Of a stretch of DNA of 64,000 nt, positions 46,721-59,629 are shown piece by piece (position 1 is the stretch's first letter; each line of letters starts with the position of its first letter). Source of the DNA: Pteria penguin (lineage: Eukaryota; Mollusca; Bivalvia; Pterioida; Pteriidae); contig CM068585.1 in the NCBI GenBank assembly GCA_035048485.1, forward strand, positions 16,163,501 through 16,227,500, given 5' to 3'. The notes under the pieces were generated by a model, which was not told the origin of the DNA, ran no database searches, and saw nothing but the letters and a program-made list of their open reading frames with translations. Both the position numbers and the translations under genes were made by a program.

Positions 46721-46837
46721 TTTTGTTGCTGATTAGTAGCCGTAGTAGCCACTAAAGCACTAAAAGTAAATAATTCGTCTTTAAATTTAATCATTCAGAG
46801 AGAGAAATTGGAATAAATTCAAACTGAAGTTTTTATG

Positions 46838-47290
46838 CCCCGAATCGAAAGATCTGGGGCATATTGTTTTTGTCCTGTCTGTGGCTGTTGTAAACCTTCG
46901 CTAAAACTTTTGAACCCTAAAAGATAGACTTCATATTTGGCATGCATACTCCACTAATGAAGCCCTTTCAATACGGAATATCGCAACTACAATAACGTCA
47001 ACATACACGCGCACTTTGTGATTGTTATGACGGCATATAATTATGACGGAAGTTGCCCACATAAAAGTGCCCACTTCAAGAATAATGGATTTGGTAGGTG
47101 ACTAAATGCAAACCGTGACGGATGTTAGTAGTTGCAATACTCCGTATTGACACCGGACAAGGTCAATGACCTTGAGACCTTCACTGTGACCTTCGTGCTA
47201 AAAATAGCTTTTTCGTACTTTGTTGCCGCCGCCCGCCGTGGACACTTTTTTTTTACTTTTCGCTTTTGAAGGTTGTGCCCCTCCCCTACT
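46838..47290 (+). mobile_element. Family G hairpin-start repeat with an inserted foldback
   Basis: Starts with palindromic GCCCCGAATCGAAAGATCTG GGGC, then TTGTCCTGTCTGTGG. At about 46969-47152 a foldback is inserted: CAATACGGAATATCGCAACTAC on the left pairs with GTAGTTGCAATACTCCGTATTG on the right. The host sequence resumes with GACACCGGACAAGGTCAATG. Confidence 0.6.
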
Positions 47291-48056
47291 TTTCACTGCC
47301 GAGCTACGCCACTGTTATGAGTTCACGTCGGATCCTAGCGCCATGTCTGTGTGCGAATGATGATATCTGGTTGGGTTGAGTCGATTGTTGCTACTGGTTT
47401 TTTTTTTTTTTGGGGGGGGGGGGGATGACGTCGCTGGTGGGTCTCTAATGGATAAGTTTGATATGGCACTGTTGTTTGTAGTGTATCCTTGAGTGACCCA
47501 GGGGTATACGTACATGTACAACCTGTCGCACCTTGCAGTTTACCAAATGATACCTTGGTAAGTAACAAGATGATGTGGAAAACTGACTTTCTGTAAAACG
47601 CTGTTGCACATCGGGAACTACACTGTATATATTTTCATGTCTAAAGAATGCTGCAAAAACGGGGTACACTTGAAAAGTTAGTTTTAGCCTTGTGCGACAG
47701 TACGACAAAGTTTACACCCCTAGGATACGTAATATGTAATCATTATTTCTAACAAATATCGTCATCTTCTTTCGACAAGATACAGACCGACTGAACTGAT
47801 GGTCGAATATAATACATCGAGGATACCATCTGTCACATGGCGCGAAATTCTGACATTTCTAAGTTCAGACGACAAACGTCTTGGTTTATAAGTCCTTGGA
47901 TATATGTTGACTGCAGTGGCTATATAACCTAGATGTTTAAACAGAGGAGATGCCTTTGGCAACTGAAAACTTAAAATCCATTTTTAATATGTAACTTATA
48001 TTTTTATGATTGCTGTAAACAGAGCCTGCATGCTGCATCATGCATGCGCCTGTGAC
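47291..48056. other. Unassigned; T-run/G-run at 47400
   Basis: A mononucleotide T/G tract at 47399-47424. Three overlapping minus-strand frames of 66-87 codons here lack recognisable motifs and are not called. Confidence 0.35.
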
Positions 48057-48060
48057 GAGC

Positions 48061-48136
48061 TAATTTCTATTGAAACGGTTCGACTCATACTTAACCACCG
48101 TGAAGTATGAGCCAAACCGTTTCAATAGAAATTAGT
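48061..48136. mobile_element. Tiny hairpin element P2, copy 2
   Basis: TAATTTCTATTGAAACGGTT and CGACTCATACTT pair with AAGTATGAG and AACCGTTTCAATAGAAATTA. Same arms as 29048-29117 with a slightly longer loop. Confidence 0.85.
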
Positions 48137-48284
48137 GAGGAGCTGGCTTTTGTAGACTGTACATTGACTGTCAATGTCATATCACTACACGTAACACAAG
48201 ACAAGGTACACAACTATTTTTTGCGGCGATGTGTAAACACTTGATTTTAATCGCGTATATCTCTGACTGTTTTTCACGTATCGA

Positions 48285-48343
48285 TGTGTTATGTGTTAGG
48301 AGTAACCATCCTTCCCCACCTTCTTTATATACGACTGCCTGTG
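48285..48343. mobile_element. Tiny hairpin element P1, right-half copy
   Basis: GTTATGTGTTAGGAGTAACC, ATCCTTCCCCACCTTCTT and ATACGACTGCCTGTG match the loop and right arm of 28880-28964. The left arm is absent. Confidence 0.7.
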
Positions 48344-50370
48344 ATACTGACACTGACAGTATAACTGTACAGTACTGTTGACATTTTTAACGACGTTTTG
48401 GAGTTTATAGCTGCAACATTTGTGCAGGTATAAACTCCAAAATGGTAAGTTGAAAAAGTCAACTTCTTTTATATTTTATGTTTAGTATATCATAAAGATG
48501 TGCCCGTTTATTAAGTTTAAGTCCAAATTTTGAAACTCTAATTTGTTAGTACTTGTTTACTTCTGTTCATTCCTTGAAATGATTACTGAAAACAGAGACA
48601 GTTACTCATTTGAGTGATTATCTCTCAAATGAGAGGTTGTTCCTAACCTGTTGTACTAGTACCTAACCAGTTCCAGTTTATGTATGATTGCCAGTATTAG
48701 CATACCATACTGTATTAAAAATACCCTGTTTTCTTCGAAAGTGTGGAACTTGTATTTCACAAAGCAAAAATGAAGCTCGGGATCGATTCACCAAGACGAG
48801 TACAAGGTAGCGTGAGTATAGGGGATAGGTATTGGAGAGGGTTATGCCCTACCACAGGTGGAGGTTTAAAGGTTTCCCTCTGAATTGGAAAATTTATGTA
48901 AAATGATGTAATCTTAGGAAACAGACGTCACTTCCGCCCCAGATTTCCCAGTGCTAAGTGAAGCTGTGGTCTTAGTCAAAGATGACTACACAGGTGCAGC
49001 AGTTTCTAACATTTATTGCAATGCAACAAACGCATGGAAAATAATACCCTACAATTACAAAAAGCACACTGTACGGCTAACATTCAGATAACTTTCACTC
49101 TCACTTACTCATTATATCATTCACAAAACATTAGTTAACTAAACAAAAATTACAACGTTCTAAAATCAGTATTATTGCCATTTTACATCATTAACCAGCA
49201 AACTGTATTCTAAATACTTTATAGATATACAAAGCATATACTAAATTTATTATGTAAAGTTTCCACAATGTATTTGTCAAGAAATAACAACTTTAATGAA
49301 ATTAAATGTAAACATGAAGTTGTAAGAGTTATCTCCCTCTTACCTAACTATGGGTTAAGGCACAGCTACCAGCGTCGCTATGCGACCGGGTCAAAGGTCA
49401 GAACAGGACAATGGTTAATGGCAATTATGTAGTATAGATAGTTCTGATATATCCCGACTCCAAAATATGAAAATACAAACACAACACTTCTCTTCAAACA
49501 ATATGGCTCTTTAATTTTAAAATTATTACATAAATTAATAATCCAATGGAAAAAGTTCTTTGACTTCAAAGGGAAGTAAATATATAGTGACCTTGATCAC
49601 ACTATCACATGACCATCACATGATCTATGCAAATAGCAACTACAAGTAAATATTGAAAAAATAAGATTGCAGTTTGAACAAAACGAATAATTACTGCAAA
49701 CTCAACCAATAAATAATTAAAACTAAATGACTCTACCACACTTATATCATTCTATTCTTTTTTCTTTGTATGTATATAAATGCTAGGCTAAAATGCCATC
49801 AAGGATTCCTCCATTATGTAATTTTTGACATGCCCTGACTCCTAATTTCAGTAGTACATGTAACAGGTTCGATCATCTTTGGATGAAGAATGGCTAAAAA
49901 AAAAGAGTATGATAATACTTGAATGGTTTGCACTGTACTGCCGTAGAAGAAGAAGAAAAAATAAGTGAAATATAATTTTTAAGATAATTAAGATACCTCT
50001 TTAAAAATGTATTATCTTATAATTTTTTTCTTCAAAAATTTGATGAATTTTATAGATGCACTATAAATGATATTATATCACAATTAAATCTTCCAGAATA
50101 ACATTAAGCATCAAGTTAAACTGACTGGATTGCATGGGGTATAGAGTATTATGTCTATTGTAATAAAATGCAAAATGTACCTTGATTACAGAATGGATTT
50201 CTAAACATAGTACATTGTTTATTTGACATCAAAATCATTATTTTGCTCATTATGACATAAAATTTTCAAAAACATGGTATTCACTTCAAATAAGCATAGC
50301 TGTACTTTGGTTATCAGTAAGAATGCAACCAGAAACATGCATCATGCTTAATACCGGTATATATATATAT
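48344..50370. other. Unassigned sequence upstream of the EGF-type gene
   Basis: A small inverted pair at 48393-48445 (TTTTGGAGTTTATA...TATAAACTCCAAAA). No coding exon or known repeat recognised elsewhere. Confidence 0.4.
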
Positions 50371-50757
50371 ATAAAGCACAAATAGAATCAGTGAAACACC
50401 TGGGAGTACTATGGACCTTGGATCTCCGAAGAAATACCTGTAGAAAATAAAGACAAATTAGACAAACATATAAAGCACAAAGACACTACAGTTAACAAGG
50501 CACCCTATATTTCACTTATATTCGTTCCCCGTCTGGGACTCGAACCCACGACCTATGGTACCGAATCACCTAGCTGTCATGCATCCGACCCTCTAACCGA
50601 CTGAGCTACCCGAGCTCCACAAAAAATGGAGCTTTAATAGCCAATCATTAGCTAATCGCATGCATGACAACACGGCCGCGGAAAGTGAAGGAATTTACCC
50701 GACGTAAACGCAGGCGGATCCCCTGAGAGGATACATCACTGAAAGAGAAATAAACAT
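50371..50757. repeat. 387-bp duplicated unit, copy 1: 100-bp module plus tRNA-like SINE
   Basis: Positions 50371-50469 are the 100-bp module also seen at 8509. Positions 50470-50757 start ATAAAGCACAAAGACACTAC and contain, on the minus strand, a tRNA-like head: CGGGTAGCTCAGTCGGTTAG (A box) and GTGGGTTCGAGTCCCAG (B box). The GC-richer tail includes GGCCGCGGAAAGTG. Next comes a direct duplicate (offset 387 bp). Confidence 0.75.
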
Positions 50758-51191
<434 letters not shown>

Positions 51192-51344
51192 TTCTTCCTA
51201 GCTTCTCAGTGTTATCTCTTTGAATCTAAGGGGAAAGTGGAGGCATTCTTCTTTACATTTCTAAAATTTATACTCTTGGTGTTGAAAATTTTTATCTTAA
51301 AATGAAATTTTAGAATGTGTGCTTTTAGTTTTAAAGTCTGTTGG

Positions 51345-51500
51345 TTGATTGGTGTTTTATGTCGCTTCAACAATTTTTCAGGTATGTCACGACATGGAAG
51401 CAAGAGGTAACCAGCCTGTTAAACATAGTGGCGCAATCCGGGAATCGAACCAGGATCCTTGGCGTCAAGTGCTTAACCACTACACCAAGTCTGCCCCCTT
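51345..51500 (-). mobile_element. tRNA-derived SINE, family 1 (RUDI-like) copy 3
   Basis: Minus strand: GGGGCAGACTTGGTGTAGTG, GGTTCGATTCCCGG, CTTCCATGTCGTGACATACC, then GAAGCGACATAAAACACCAA. It lies about 95 bp upstream of the first coding exon of the EGF-type gene. Confidence 0.8.
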
Positions 51501-51595
51501 TGCTTTAGTCTGTTGAAATTGCATATATATATACAATGTTTATCCAGATTGTGTAGTTTTTAGACTGATCAAGTGTACAAATGTAATACTTCAGG

Positions 51596-51659
51596 ATGGT
51601 GCTGTGGTCTTTTCTAATAGGACTTGTGATGCTCAGGACAAATTGTGTTGAACAACCTT
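51596..51659 (+). CDS. EGF-repeat receptor gene (MEGF10/SCARF-like), coding exon 1 (signal peptide)
   Basis: First coding exon of a gene running past the window end. ATG 51596 (GGATGG context) encodes MVLWSFLIGLVMLRTNC VEQP: a short hydrophobic signal peptide with little N-terminal charge. TTCAG just before (51590-51594) could be an acceptor, in which case a 5'UTR exon lies upstream. The exon ends in phase 1 at CCTT|GTAAGT; the next exon begins in the same phase. A separate signal peptide argues that this gene is distinct from the Ig gene at 31.6-40.1 kb on the same strand. Confidence 0.65.
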
Positions 51660-52820
51660 GTAAGTATCTATTTGTTTAGTGTTTGTCTTGCTTTTCATGT
51701 ATTGTAAGTGCATGTCTATCATAATATATATGTAATTTATTTAATAGGATACAGAGATGTAATATTCAGCTCATTCAGTCACAGCGTTTATACAATGTAG
51801 GTCCGGCATTTTGCAATTTTTACACAAAAACATTTGGCCTTTTAATCCAGGTGTAAATTAGAAAATTTCACAAATACTGTGATTATGTACAAAAGTATAA
51901 ACCAGCAACTGAGGGAAATTTACTCTGAAATTCTCACTGAGTGTTATGTATCTTCACTTAGTACATGTTAAATTTTGAGTATCGGTATACATATTTTTCA
52001 AACCACCTGAACTAATTGAGCCTTCTGCTTGGTACATGCATGCAGATTACAATTAGATGCATGTAGGTTACATGCTATGATAATGTCTCTTTGAACCATG
52101 CATATTAATTGCAAAGGGTGCAGCATCTGAACTGTAATATACATGAACCATCAAAATTTTTACAGAAAATGATGATGGTTGCATTTTATAGCAATCAATC
52201 AATGATTAATTGCAATTTCATACAAAATTCAATGTTCATGACTGGCATGACCTTGACTTCCATTACATGCATAAGAAAGCACAGACACAATACAATCACA
52301 TATAATTTTAGAGACATCTATTTGGACTAGGGTGTTGCATTATAGGTTTCATGATAAAGCTTCTGGTCTTTATCAAGTGTGGGCTCTATTCCTAGCCCAT
52401 GCAATTGATTCCAGTTCTGTATCCAATGGTTAACAATTTTTCTGAGTTGTCTGCTACCTTTAGTGCATAACATGAGATGAAAAGGTGAAATTTCTCTGAT
52501 TTAGATATATATTATGCATCAATAGAACGTAAAATTTGGAAATCACACTTGTTTATTAGCACTTTTACATAACTTAAAATATAAAACTAAACATTTGCTA
52601 TTAATAGTCTTACCTTGACATTACCATTAATATGTAAAATAGTTTTACATTAATTTATATACCATTTTCTTGAAAAGTATGCTTAACAAATGTACGCTAT
52701 CATGATTTTTGCAAAAAAAACATTGAAAGCACATGAAAAAAATGATTTACAGTATATTAATTGAATATAATGTATGATTTACAGTATATTAATTGAATAT
52801 AAAGAAGTCTTGTGTTGTAG
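51660..52820. other. Intron 1 of the EGF-type gene
   Basis: No recognised repeat except a short tandem duplication just before the acceptor (ATGATTTACAGTATATTAAT twice, 52741-52800). Confidence 0.5.
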
Positions 52821-53042
52821 TGTTTTGTCCAGAGCCTTTTAAAGCATATCTGAAGAATTGTATGGAATGTCCTCCAGGACAGATGCCTCCCAGCTGCGCT
52901 CCTTGTCCAGATGGCTTCTATGGAAACAACTGTACTCTGCACACAAATTGCAAGTCTGGTTGTTGGAAATCCTCTGGACTTTGTCTGCATCCAGGATTAG
53001 GATGTACAGGTGGATTCTCAGGCCCAAATTGTGCCAAAGATT
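52821..53042 (+). CDS. EGF-repeat receptor gene, exon 2 (cysteine-rich, EGF-like)
   Basis: 222 bp, phase 1 at both ends (acceptor TTGTGTTGTAG|TG, donor GATT|GTAAGT). It encodes LFCPEPFKAYLKNCMECPPG, then CAPCPDGFYGNNC, then GCTGGFSGPNCAKD, with 11 cysteines. PDGFYGNNC and GFSGPNC match the GxxGxxC end of EGF repeats in the MEGF10/11, SCARF and CED-1 family. Those are single-pass receptors that bind apoptotic cells or other ligands and are often expanded in molluscs. The N-terminal cysteine pattern is irregular and may be a lineage-specific cap domain. The function here is inferred only from family resemblance. Confidence 0.75.
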
Positions 53043-53179
53043 GTAAGTTTAACATTTTAAGTTTTTATATATTATTTATATTAGATATATGCAGGTGAGC
53101 CATTAAGGAGATACATGTTATGTACATGTATAATTTAGTATTTTAAACCTTAAAAATTAAGCAGTGTTTGCAAGAAGCT

Positions 53180-55125
53180 ATTTTTACTACAAGCCCACTG
53201 GGCAGGTAACAGACAAAATTCAGAAGTCCTACAAAAATTTCACAAGCCTGAACTTTTTGGCTCACCTGAGCCTCAAGTGAGCTATTGTTATCAATCACCG
53301 TCCGTTGTTAGCTTTTCTACATTTTCGACTTCTTCTCCAGAAAAGCCGTACAGAATTTCACCAAACTTCATAGGAAGTAAGTACTCAAGGTCCTTTACCA
53401 AGTTTGTGTTTTTCGTGCCCATCCGTAATCCAAGATGGCTGCCATTGGCTCTGATTGGTTGACACATTTTTGGACTTCTTCTCCAGAACGGCTGTACATA
53501 ATTCCACCTAACGTGATAGGAAGTAAGTACTCGAGGTCCTTTACCAAGTTTGTGTTTTTTGTGCCGATCCGTAATCCAAGATGGCCGCCATTGGCTCTGA
53601 TTTGTTGACACATTTTGGACTTCTTCTCCAGAACCGCTGCACAGAATTTCACCAAACCTGATAGGAAATAAGTACTCAAGGTCCTCTACCAAGTTTGTGT
53701 TTTTTTCGTGCCGATCCGTTATCCAAGATGGCCACCATTGGCTCTGATTGGTTGACACATTTTCGACTTCTTCTCCAGAAGTGCTGCACAGAATTTCACC
53801 AAACGTCATAGGAAGGAAGTACTCAAGGTCCTCTACCAAGTTTGTGTTTTTCGTGCCCATTCGTAATCCAAGATGGCCGCCATTGGCTCTGATTGGTTGA
53901 CACATTTTGGACTTCTTCTCCAGAACTGCTGTACAGAATTCCACCTAACGTCATAGGAAGTAAGTACTTAAGGTCCTTTACCAAGTTTGTGTTTTTTGTG
54001 CCGATCCGTAATCCAAGATGGCCGCCATTGGCTCTGATTTGTTGACACATTTTGGACTTCTTCTCCAGAACTGCTGCACAGAATTTCACCAAACCTGATA
54101 TGAAGTAAGTACTCAAGATCCTCTACCAAGTTTTTGTTTTTCGTGCCGATCTGTAATCCAAGATGGCCGCTATTGGCTCTGATTGGTTGACACATTTTGG
54201 ACTTCTTCTCCAGAACCGCTGCACAGAATTTCACCAAATCTCATAGGAAGTAAGTACTTGAGGTCCTCTACCAAGTTTGTGTTTTTCGTGCCGATCCGTT
54301 ATCGAAGACGACTGCACAAAATATCATGAAACCTTATAGAAAGTCTTTAGAAAAAAAGCAAAATTTTCTACTGAAATGAGCTGTCATTTTATTGTAAATA
54401 AGCAATTTGTGCTCAGGTGAGCGATATAGGCCCATTTGGGCCTCTTGATTATATATATACTTTTAATTTAAGATAATAAGGGAGAAAACAGAAGACATCG
54501 AACAGTTCTCTTTCAATTTCTTTCTCAGTCTTTGGGCAGATCGGAATTTTATGACTAGTTTGTTATAGTCAGCTTTCTTAAGCTGGTGTAGACACTTGCT
54601 TGTCTCACTAAGACTGGAAATAATAAAAGCAGAATTATTGTTTCCTACAACATCACTTTTGGAGTACGAGAGTATTTTGGTACATAGTATTTGTGCCATT
54701 TTGACCCTTAATTTCATAGTCCTTCACAGAGGTCAACCTAAAGTGGTCACTGTCCGTGACAGACTTGCAATTCTCCACATTTTCTGCCCTGCACCATTTA
54801 CAAAACATTTTACCCAACTAGGCATCGAATTCCAGCCATGGGCACCCCTTGCACCAATGTGGCTGGAATTTCCTCTGTCGCGATATTTCATAATGACGCT
54901 TCGCCCCCTCTTTTTCTTAATGGGACGACGGAGTGTTTCAGTGTCTTGCAAGAAGGATCTGCCTCCTTAATACTTCAGGAAAGGAATCATGACCTGTTAT
55001 TATGCCCTGTTCACCTTCCAAAATTCTACAAGCCCAATCGTTGCCTACCATCCCAAAATTTTATCCGCCCGATCCCAATTTTACAAGCCTCGGACATCGG
55101 GCTTGTGCCATCTTTCGAAGACTGA
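53180..55125. mobile_element. ACAAGCCC-type element (K, copy 1), interrupted by family A
   Basis: Starts near CTACAAGCCCACTGGGCAGG and ends near TACAAGCCTCGGACATCGGG CTTGT...TTTCGAAGACTG. ACAAGCCC and GGGCTTGT form the inverted ends. A family A element occupies 53262-54447. The K copy at 61583-63522 has the same end signature (CGGGCTAGTGAG...TTTCGGAAAGACTG) and also contains family A. Confidence 0.5.
53262..54447 (+). mobile_element. Family A hairpin-ended element with seven about 145-bp tandem units
   Basis: Starts GGCTCACCTGAGCCTCAAGT GAGC and ends GCTCAGGTGAGCGATATAGG, CCCATTTGGGCCTCTTG. The outer motifs are complementary and the 3' end folds (GGCCCATTTGGGCC) just before CTCTTG. Units marked by GACTTCTTCTCCAG lie at 53327, 53473, 53618, 53765, 53910, 54055 and 54200 (offsets 145-147). 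Long minus-strand frames through it simply repeat the unit and are not a gene. Confidence 0.85.
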
Positions 55126-56374
55126 AAAAGTAATATGTATAAAATATATTTAGATATGGTGACAATTCAGTTTTGGAACCACTTGTTTTGACTTTAAATT
55201 TATGAATGAATTATAATTTAACATTAAATGATTTGGAAATCACTTTTTATGCCATCGGATCGATAGATCATAACCTTTGGATTGTTTTGATTAACTATAG
55301 TATCACACAATTATTATATATGCATGAAAGGAGAACTTTTAATTAATGAGCAAATATTCCAACTGTATAATTGCATACAGGTTTTTTTTTTATTTTATCT
55401 CGTACAAATGATTGCTATGAATCCATCAAAATTTGGTACTCGTGTTTTATACTTGAAAAATATTCAGAATGGAATTTAACTGTCAGTGTTCACCTTTGCT
55501 AAAATCTTTCTGCCTTAGAACAACTTTACTAATCAGAAAGTGGTAATGTCAATCAGATTTACAATATCCTTTCAAGAATTTTTTTTTGCCCTCTAGAATG
55601 TATTGAAAACTGAAAAACATATAAGTGTATGAACAATATTGTTCTTCTTGTTACATACATGTTCCTAGATACAAAGCTTGTGTTAATGGTGGCTCTTTGC
55701 AGGATCTGGTGACCATGATTTTAAGTGAAACTAAACAGATTCTCACAAATGTAACTCATTTACAGTTATTTTACTCGTTCAGTGCAAAATTCTACATGTT
55801 TTATGCATAGTAATTCAGTAAATATAAAATTGTAAAACATTTTGCAGGACATTTGGTCTGGTAAACTAGGACAATTCACCAGACTGAAGCAACTTTTACC
55901 AGATTGAAAACAAAATGTACATTTTTAGAAAGTTGGTCACAAGCATCATGCAACGACTGCTTTCGTTAATTTTAAATGGTTTATTGCAAATCTCTGGCAA
56001 ATATAACCAAATCTCTCCAGTTTTTTTCTTCAACAAAATCAATACAATAATCACCATTGTCAACATCTTTTCCCCATATAATTGAAAGGGCTTTAAACCT
56101 TTTGTTTCTCATTTAGATTTTGTTTATCTTCTTCGAACATTATGGGCCCGGCAATCTAGGGTTATTTACAGGACCGACAGCCTTATTACCGAACTTGTCC
56201 ATCGGTCCAATGATATTTTATTTTCACTGGTAATTGTATTGTACTACAAATGTAGCAGGCTACTGCTAATTCAGAACTTGTACTTGTTTATGAAGCATTT
56301 GTGTAAGATACTTTTTACTTTAAAAAAAAAAAAGCATTGTTCTCAGTTCCCTTTTCCTTTAGCTCGAAATTGAT
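55126..56374. other. Intron 2 of the EGF-type gene, unassigned part
   Basis: AT-rich, no coding exon or repeat family recognised. Confidence 0.4.
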
Positions 56375-57106
56375 TTTATATGCCTGTCTTTGATGGGACA
56401 TATTATGGTATGGCGTTGTCTGTCCGCCTGTCTGTCTGGAGCTTGTAGGCAGGATACAGACCAAACAATTGGGGCTAAGACTGTCAAACTTGGTACACTT
56501 ACTCCTCATGCGAAGACAAAGATGCCTATTGTTTTTTAAGGTCAAATGTCAGGGTTGTAGTACTAATTGATAGGAAACCCTTGTTACACATGAAATGGAT
56601 CTGAATAATATTTCACAGAATTGTTGCCTAGAACCACAGAGTATGTCATGACCTGACTCAAAGACCTTATCAGCAAGATCAAGGTCACAATGCATATGAT
56701 GTGTAAATCTTTGTGTGGGCCATAACTGTACCCCTAATATGGATTTGATTAATTCATGTATTTCACACAATTGTTGCCCAGGACCCAAGAGTGTGTCATG
56801 ACCTGACTCAAAGATCCTCTCTGCAAGGTCAAGGTCACAATGCATATGATGTGTAAATCTTTGTTTGGGCCATAACTCTTACCCCTAACATGGATTTGAT
56901 TAATACATGTATTTCACAGAATTGTTGCCCAGGACCCAAAGATGTGTCTTGATCTTGAATCAAGGTTATATCATCCAGGTCAAGGTCAAGTTCATATGAT
57001 GGATAAATAATTGTCTTGACCAAAACTTTTTGCCCCTTGCATGGATTTGAATAGTATTTCACAGAATTGTCGCCAAGGGTGTGTCATTACTTTGAACCAA
57101 GGTCTG

Positions 57107-59629
57107 CAGGGACTAAAATTAGCGGTCGGCCAATCGCCCGAGACGACTACTTTTGTTTCTGGGCCCGTGCAATCCTCCTACAGGATTGCCTGAGTGGCGA
57201 CAAAAAATCTTGAGTGTTAGTAAATATTTATTTGACGTTTCATTGATAGTACAATCATATTTTGAATCGTTTGAGCACTTCTGTTGTTGATATCAATGTT
57301 TTTCACGTGCTTACATTATCTCCGTCTGTTGAATGTTCGAAGTCGTAGAGGACCCACACTAAAACTATGACGCAGACTTGGAAAACATTCACTAAAAGTT
57401 TGAAATAGTCAAATATAATTACTTTGTAAAACTTTATACTACCATTATTGTGGTAATATTTTAAAATATTTACTTTTGGACATCTTTAATAGCGTCAAAT
57501 CAAGGTTTGTTTGGTCGGACTTTTTCAAGTCAGCATTGGTATGCAAATGAGTTACATGTATGCCTTATGGTCTCGTAGACCAGAGTTAGAGTGCAAAAAG
57601 GCAAGATTGACAGTAATGAGAGACAGAATGAAGGGGAAGTTGTCCAGGAGATATATGAGTATGGCGTGCAAGGTATAGAAAAAGAGCATTTAGAGAGAAG
57701 TAATTAAGAGAGAGTTAGATAGGGACAAGGATACATATATGAAGAGACAGAGAGAAGACCAAGAGGATAATGATTCAGAGGTGTCAGAGGATTAAAGTGA
57801 TGTGATTAAGTATAGTTTTGAAAATGAAAGAGAAATAGACAAATTTAATGTTAAAAGTAAATGAAATTAAATTTAAATACGTATTTATATCTGAGGAATT
57901 GAATAAAGTTTGAAAAAGTTAAGAAAGTCTGCATTTATTTATGGGCTACTAAGTGCTACTCCAGGCTCCTAATTTTTAGCTCTACTGGTCTCGACCAGTC
58001 GAGCTCATGCGATGGTCCTTCGTCCGTTGTCCGGCCGTCCGGACGTAAACAATTTTTTGTTCCCTCTTCTCCTCTGAAGGTATATACCCCAGAGACCTTA
58101 TTATGGGTTCTTCTTGTTGGGTAGGTGGTCTAGTTGTGCATGTGCAATTTTGGTCCAGTTCCGACCCCTTGGGGGCCCACAAAAGGGCGTGGTCCCAAAA
58201 TCTTGTTCCCTCTTCTTCTCTGATTGTATATATCCCAGAGACCTAATTATGGTCTCATCATGTTTTGTAGCTGGTCTAGTTGTGCATATGCAATTTTTGT
58301 CCGGTCCGGACCCCCTGGGGCCCCTACAAAAGGGGCGTGGTCCCAAATTCTTGTTCCCTCTTCTATCCTTAAGGTATATGTCCCAGAGACCTAATTATGG
58401 TCTCATTTTGTTGGATAGGTGGTCTAGTTGTGCATGTGCAATTTGGTACGGTCCGGACCCCCTGGGCTCCCAGAAAGGGGCGTGGTCCCAAAATCTTGTT
58501 CCCTCTTCTATTCTTAAGGTATATGTCCCAGAGACCTAATTATGGTCTCATCAAGTTTGGTATGTGATGTAGTTGTGCATGTATAATTTTGGTCTGGTCC
58601 GGACCCTCTGGGGTCCCAAAAAGGGGCGTGGTCCCAAAATCTTGTTCCCTCATTTTCTCTTAAGGTATATATCCTAGAGACCTAATTATGGTCTCATTTT
58701 GTTGGATAGGTGGTGTAGTTGTGCATGTGCAATTTTGGTCTGGTCCAGACCCCCTGGGACCCCACAAAGGGGCGTGGTCCCAAAATCTTGTTCCCTCTTC
58801 TTTTCTTAAGGTATATGTCCCAGAGACCTAATTATGGTCTAATCATGTTTGGTATGTGATCTAGTTGTGCATGTATAATTTTGGTCCAGTCCGGACCCCC
58901 TGGGGTCCCACAAACGGGTGTGGTCCCAAAATCTTGTTCCCTCTTTTTCTCTGAAGGTATATATCCTAGAGACCTAATTATGGTCTCATTTTGTTGGATA
59001 GGTGGTGTAGTTGTGCATGTGCAATTTTGGACCAGTTTGGACCTCCTTGGGCCCCACAGGGGCGTGGTCCCAAAATCTTGTTCCCTCTTCTTTTCTGAAG
59101 GTATATGTCCCAGAGACCTAATTATAGTCTCATCATGATTGATATGTGATGTAGTTGTGCATGTATAAGTTTGGTCCAGTCCGGACCCCCTTGGGTCCCA
59201 CAAAGGGGTGTGGTTCCAAAATCTTGTTCCCTCTTTTTCTTTGAAAGTATATAGCCTAGAGACCTAATTATGGTCTCCTTTTGTTGGATAGGTGGTGTAA
59301 TTGTGCATGTGCAATTTTGGACCAGTTCGGACCCCCTGGGGCCCCACAAAGGATCGTGGTCCCAAAATCTTGTTCCCACTTCTTCTCTTATTGTATATGT
59401 CTGTGAGACTTAATTATGATCTCATCATGTTTGGTAGGTGGTCTAGTTGTGCATGTGCAATACAAAACATACATGTGTGGTCCAAATATATTTTTACCCC
59501 TTCTTCTCTGAAGGTAAATTGTTGTTTGAGTAGAGGATAACAGTAGAGCTCCAGTCTCGACAGAGACTTCTGGTTTAAATCTAGGGGCCTGGGTGGCAAC
59601 CATGTCAAAACAGTTAATTTTAGTCCCTG
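57107..59629. mobile_element. Element X: CAGGGACTAAAATTA TIRs and 5-bp target-site duplication
   Basis: CAGGGACTAAAATTA at 57107 and TAATTTTAGTCCCTG ending at 59629 are perfect 15-bp inverted repeats. GTCTG flanks both sides (57102-57106, 59630-59634). The uninterrupted homologous unit near 59903 reads AAGGTCTGTAAGGACAAAG, confirming the insertion point. CAGGG ends recall hAT elements, though a 5-bp duplication is unusual for most of them. It is interrupted by family D. Confidence 0.8.
57976..59577 (+). mobile_element. Family D hairpin-ended element with ten about 146-bp tandem units
   Basis: Starts AGCTCTACTGGTCTCGACCA GTCGAGCTC, then TCCGTTGTCCGGCCGTCCGG; ends CAGTAGAGCTCCAGTCTCGA CAGAGAC. 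Units are marked by TTGTTCCCTCTTCT at 58057, 58203, 58351, 58496, 58642, 58788, 58934, 59078, 59224 and 59370 (offsets 144-148). Each unit contains GGGGCGTGGTCCCAAAATCT and CCAGAGACCTAATTATGGTC. Long frames on both strands follow the repeat and are not genes. Confidence 0.85.

Noticed and set aside
50520..50620. Functional tRNA gene on the minus strand
   Set aside because: A and B boxes are good, but the spacing between them is too long for a cloverleaf and the copy is part of a duplicated repeat; treated as a SINE head.
53291..54237. Long minus-strand reading frames (up to 217 codons) with repeated NQSQWRPSWITDRHKKHK-like text
   Set aside because: They follow the 145-bp tandem units of family A; neighbouring units are open in different frames. 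No start context, splice sites or domain.
54596..55125. Plus-strand frames of 95 and 124 codons in the EGF gene's intron
   Set aside because: They overlap each other in different frames, lie within the K element and lack cysteine patterns or splice context.
58101..59379. Overlapping frames on both strands through the 58-59 kb array
   Set aside because: Product of the 146-bp family D units, open on both strands and in more than one frame.
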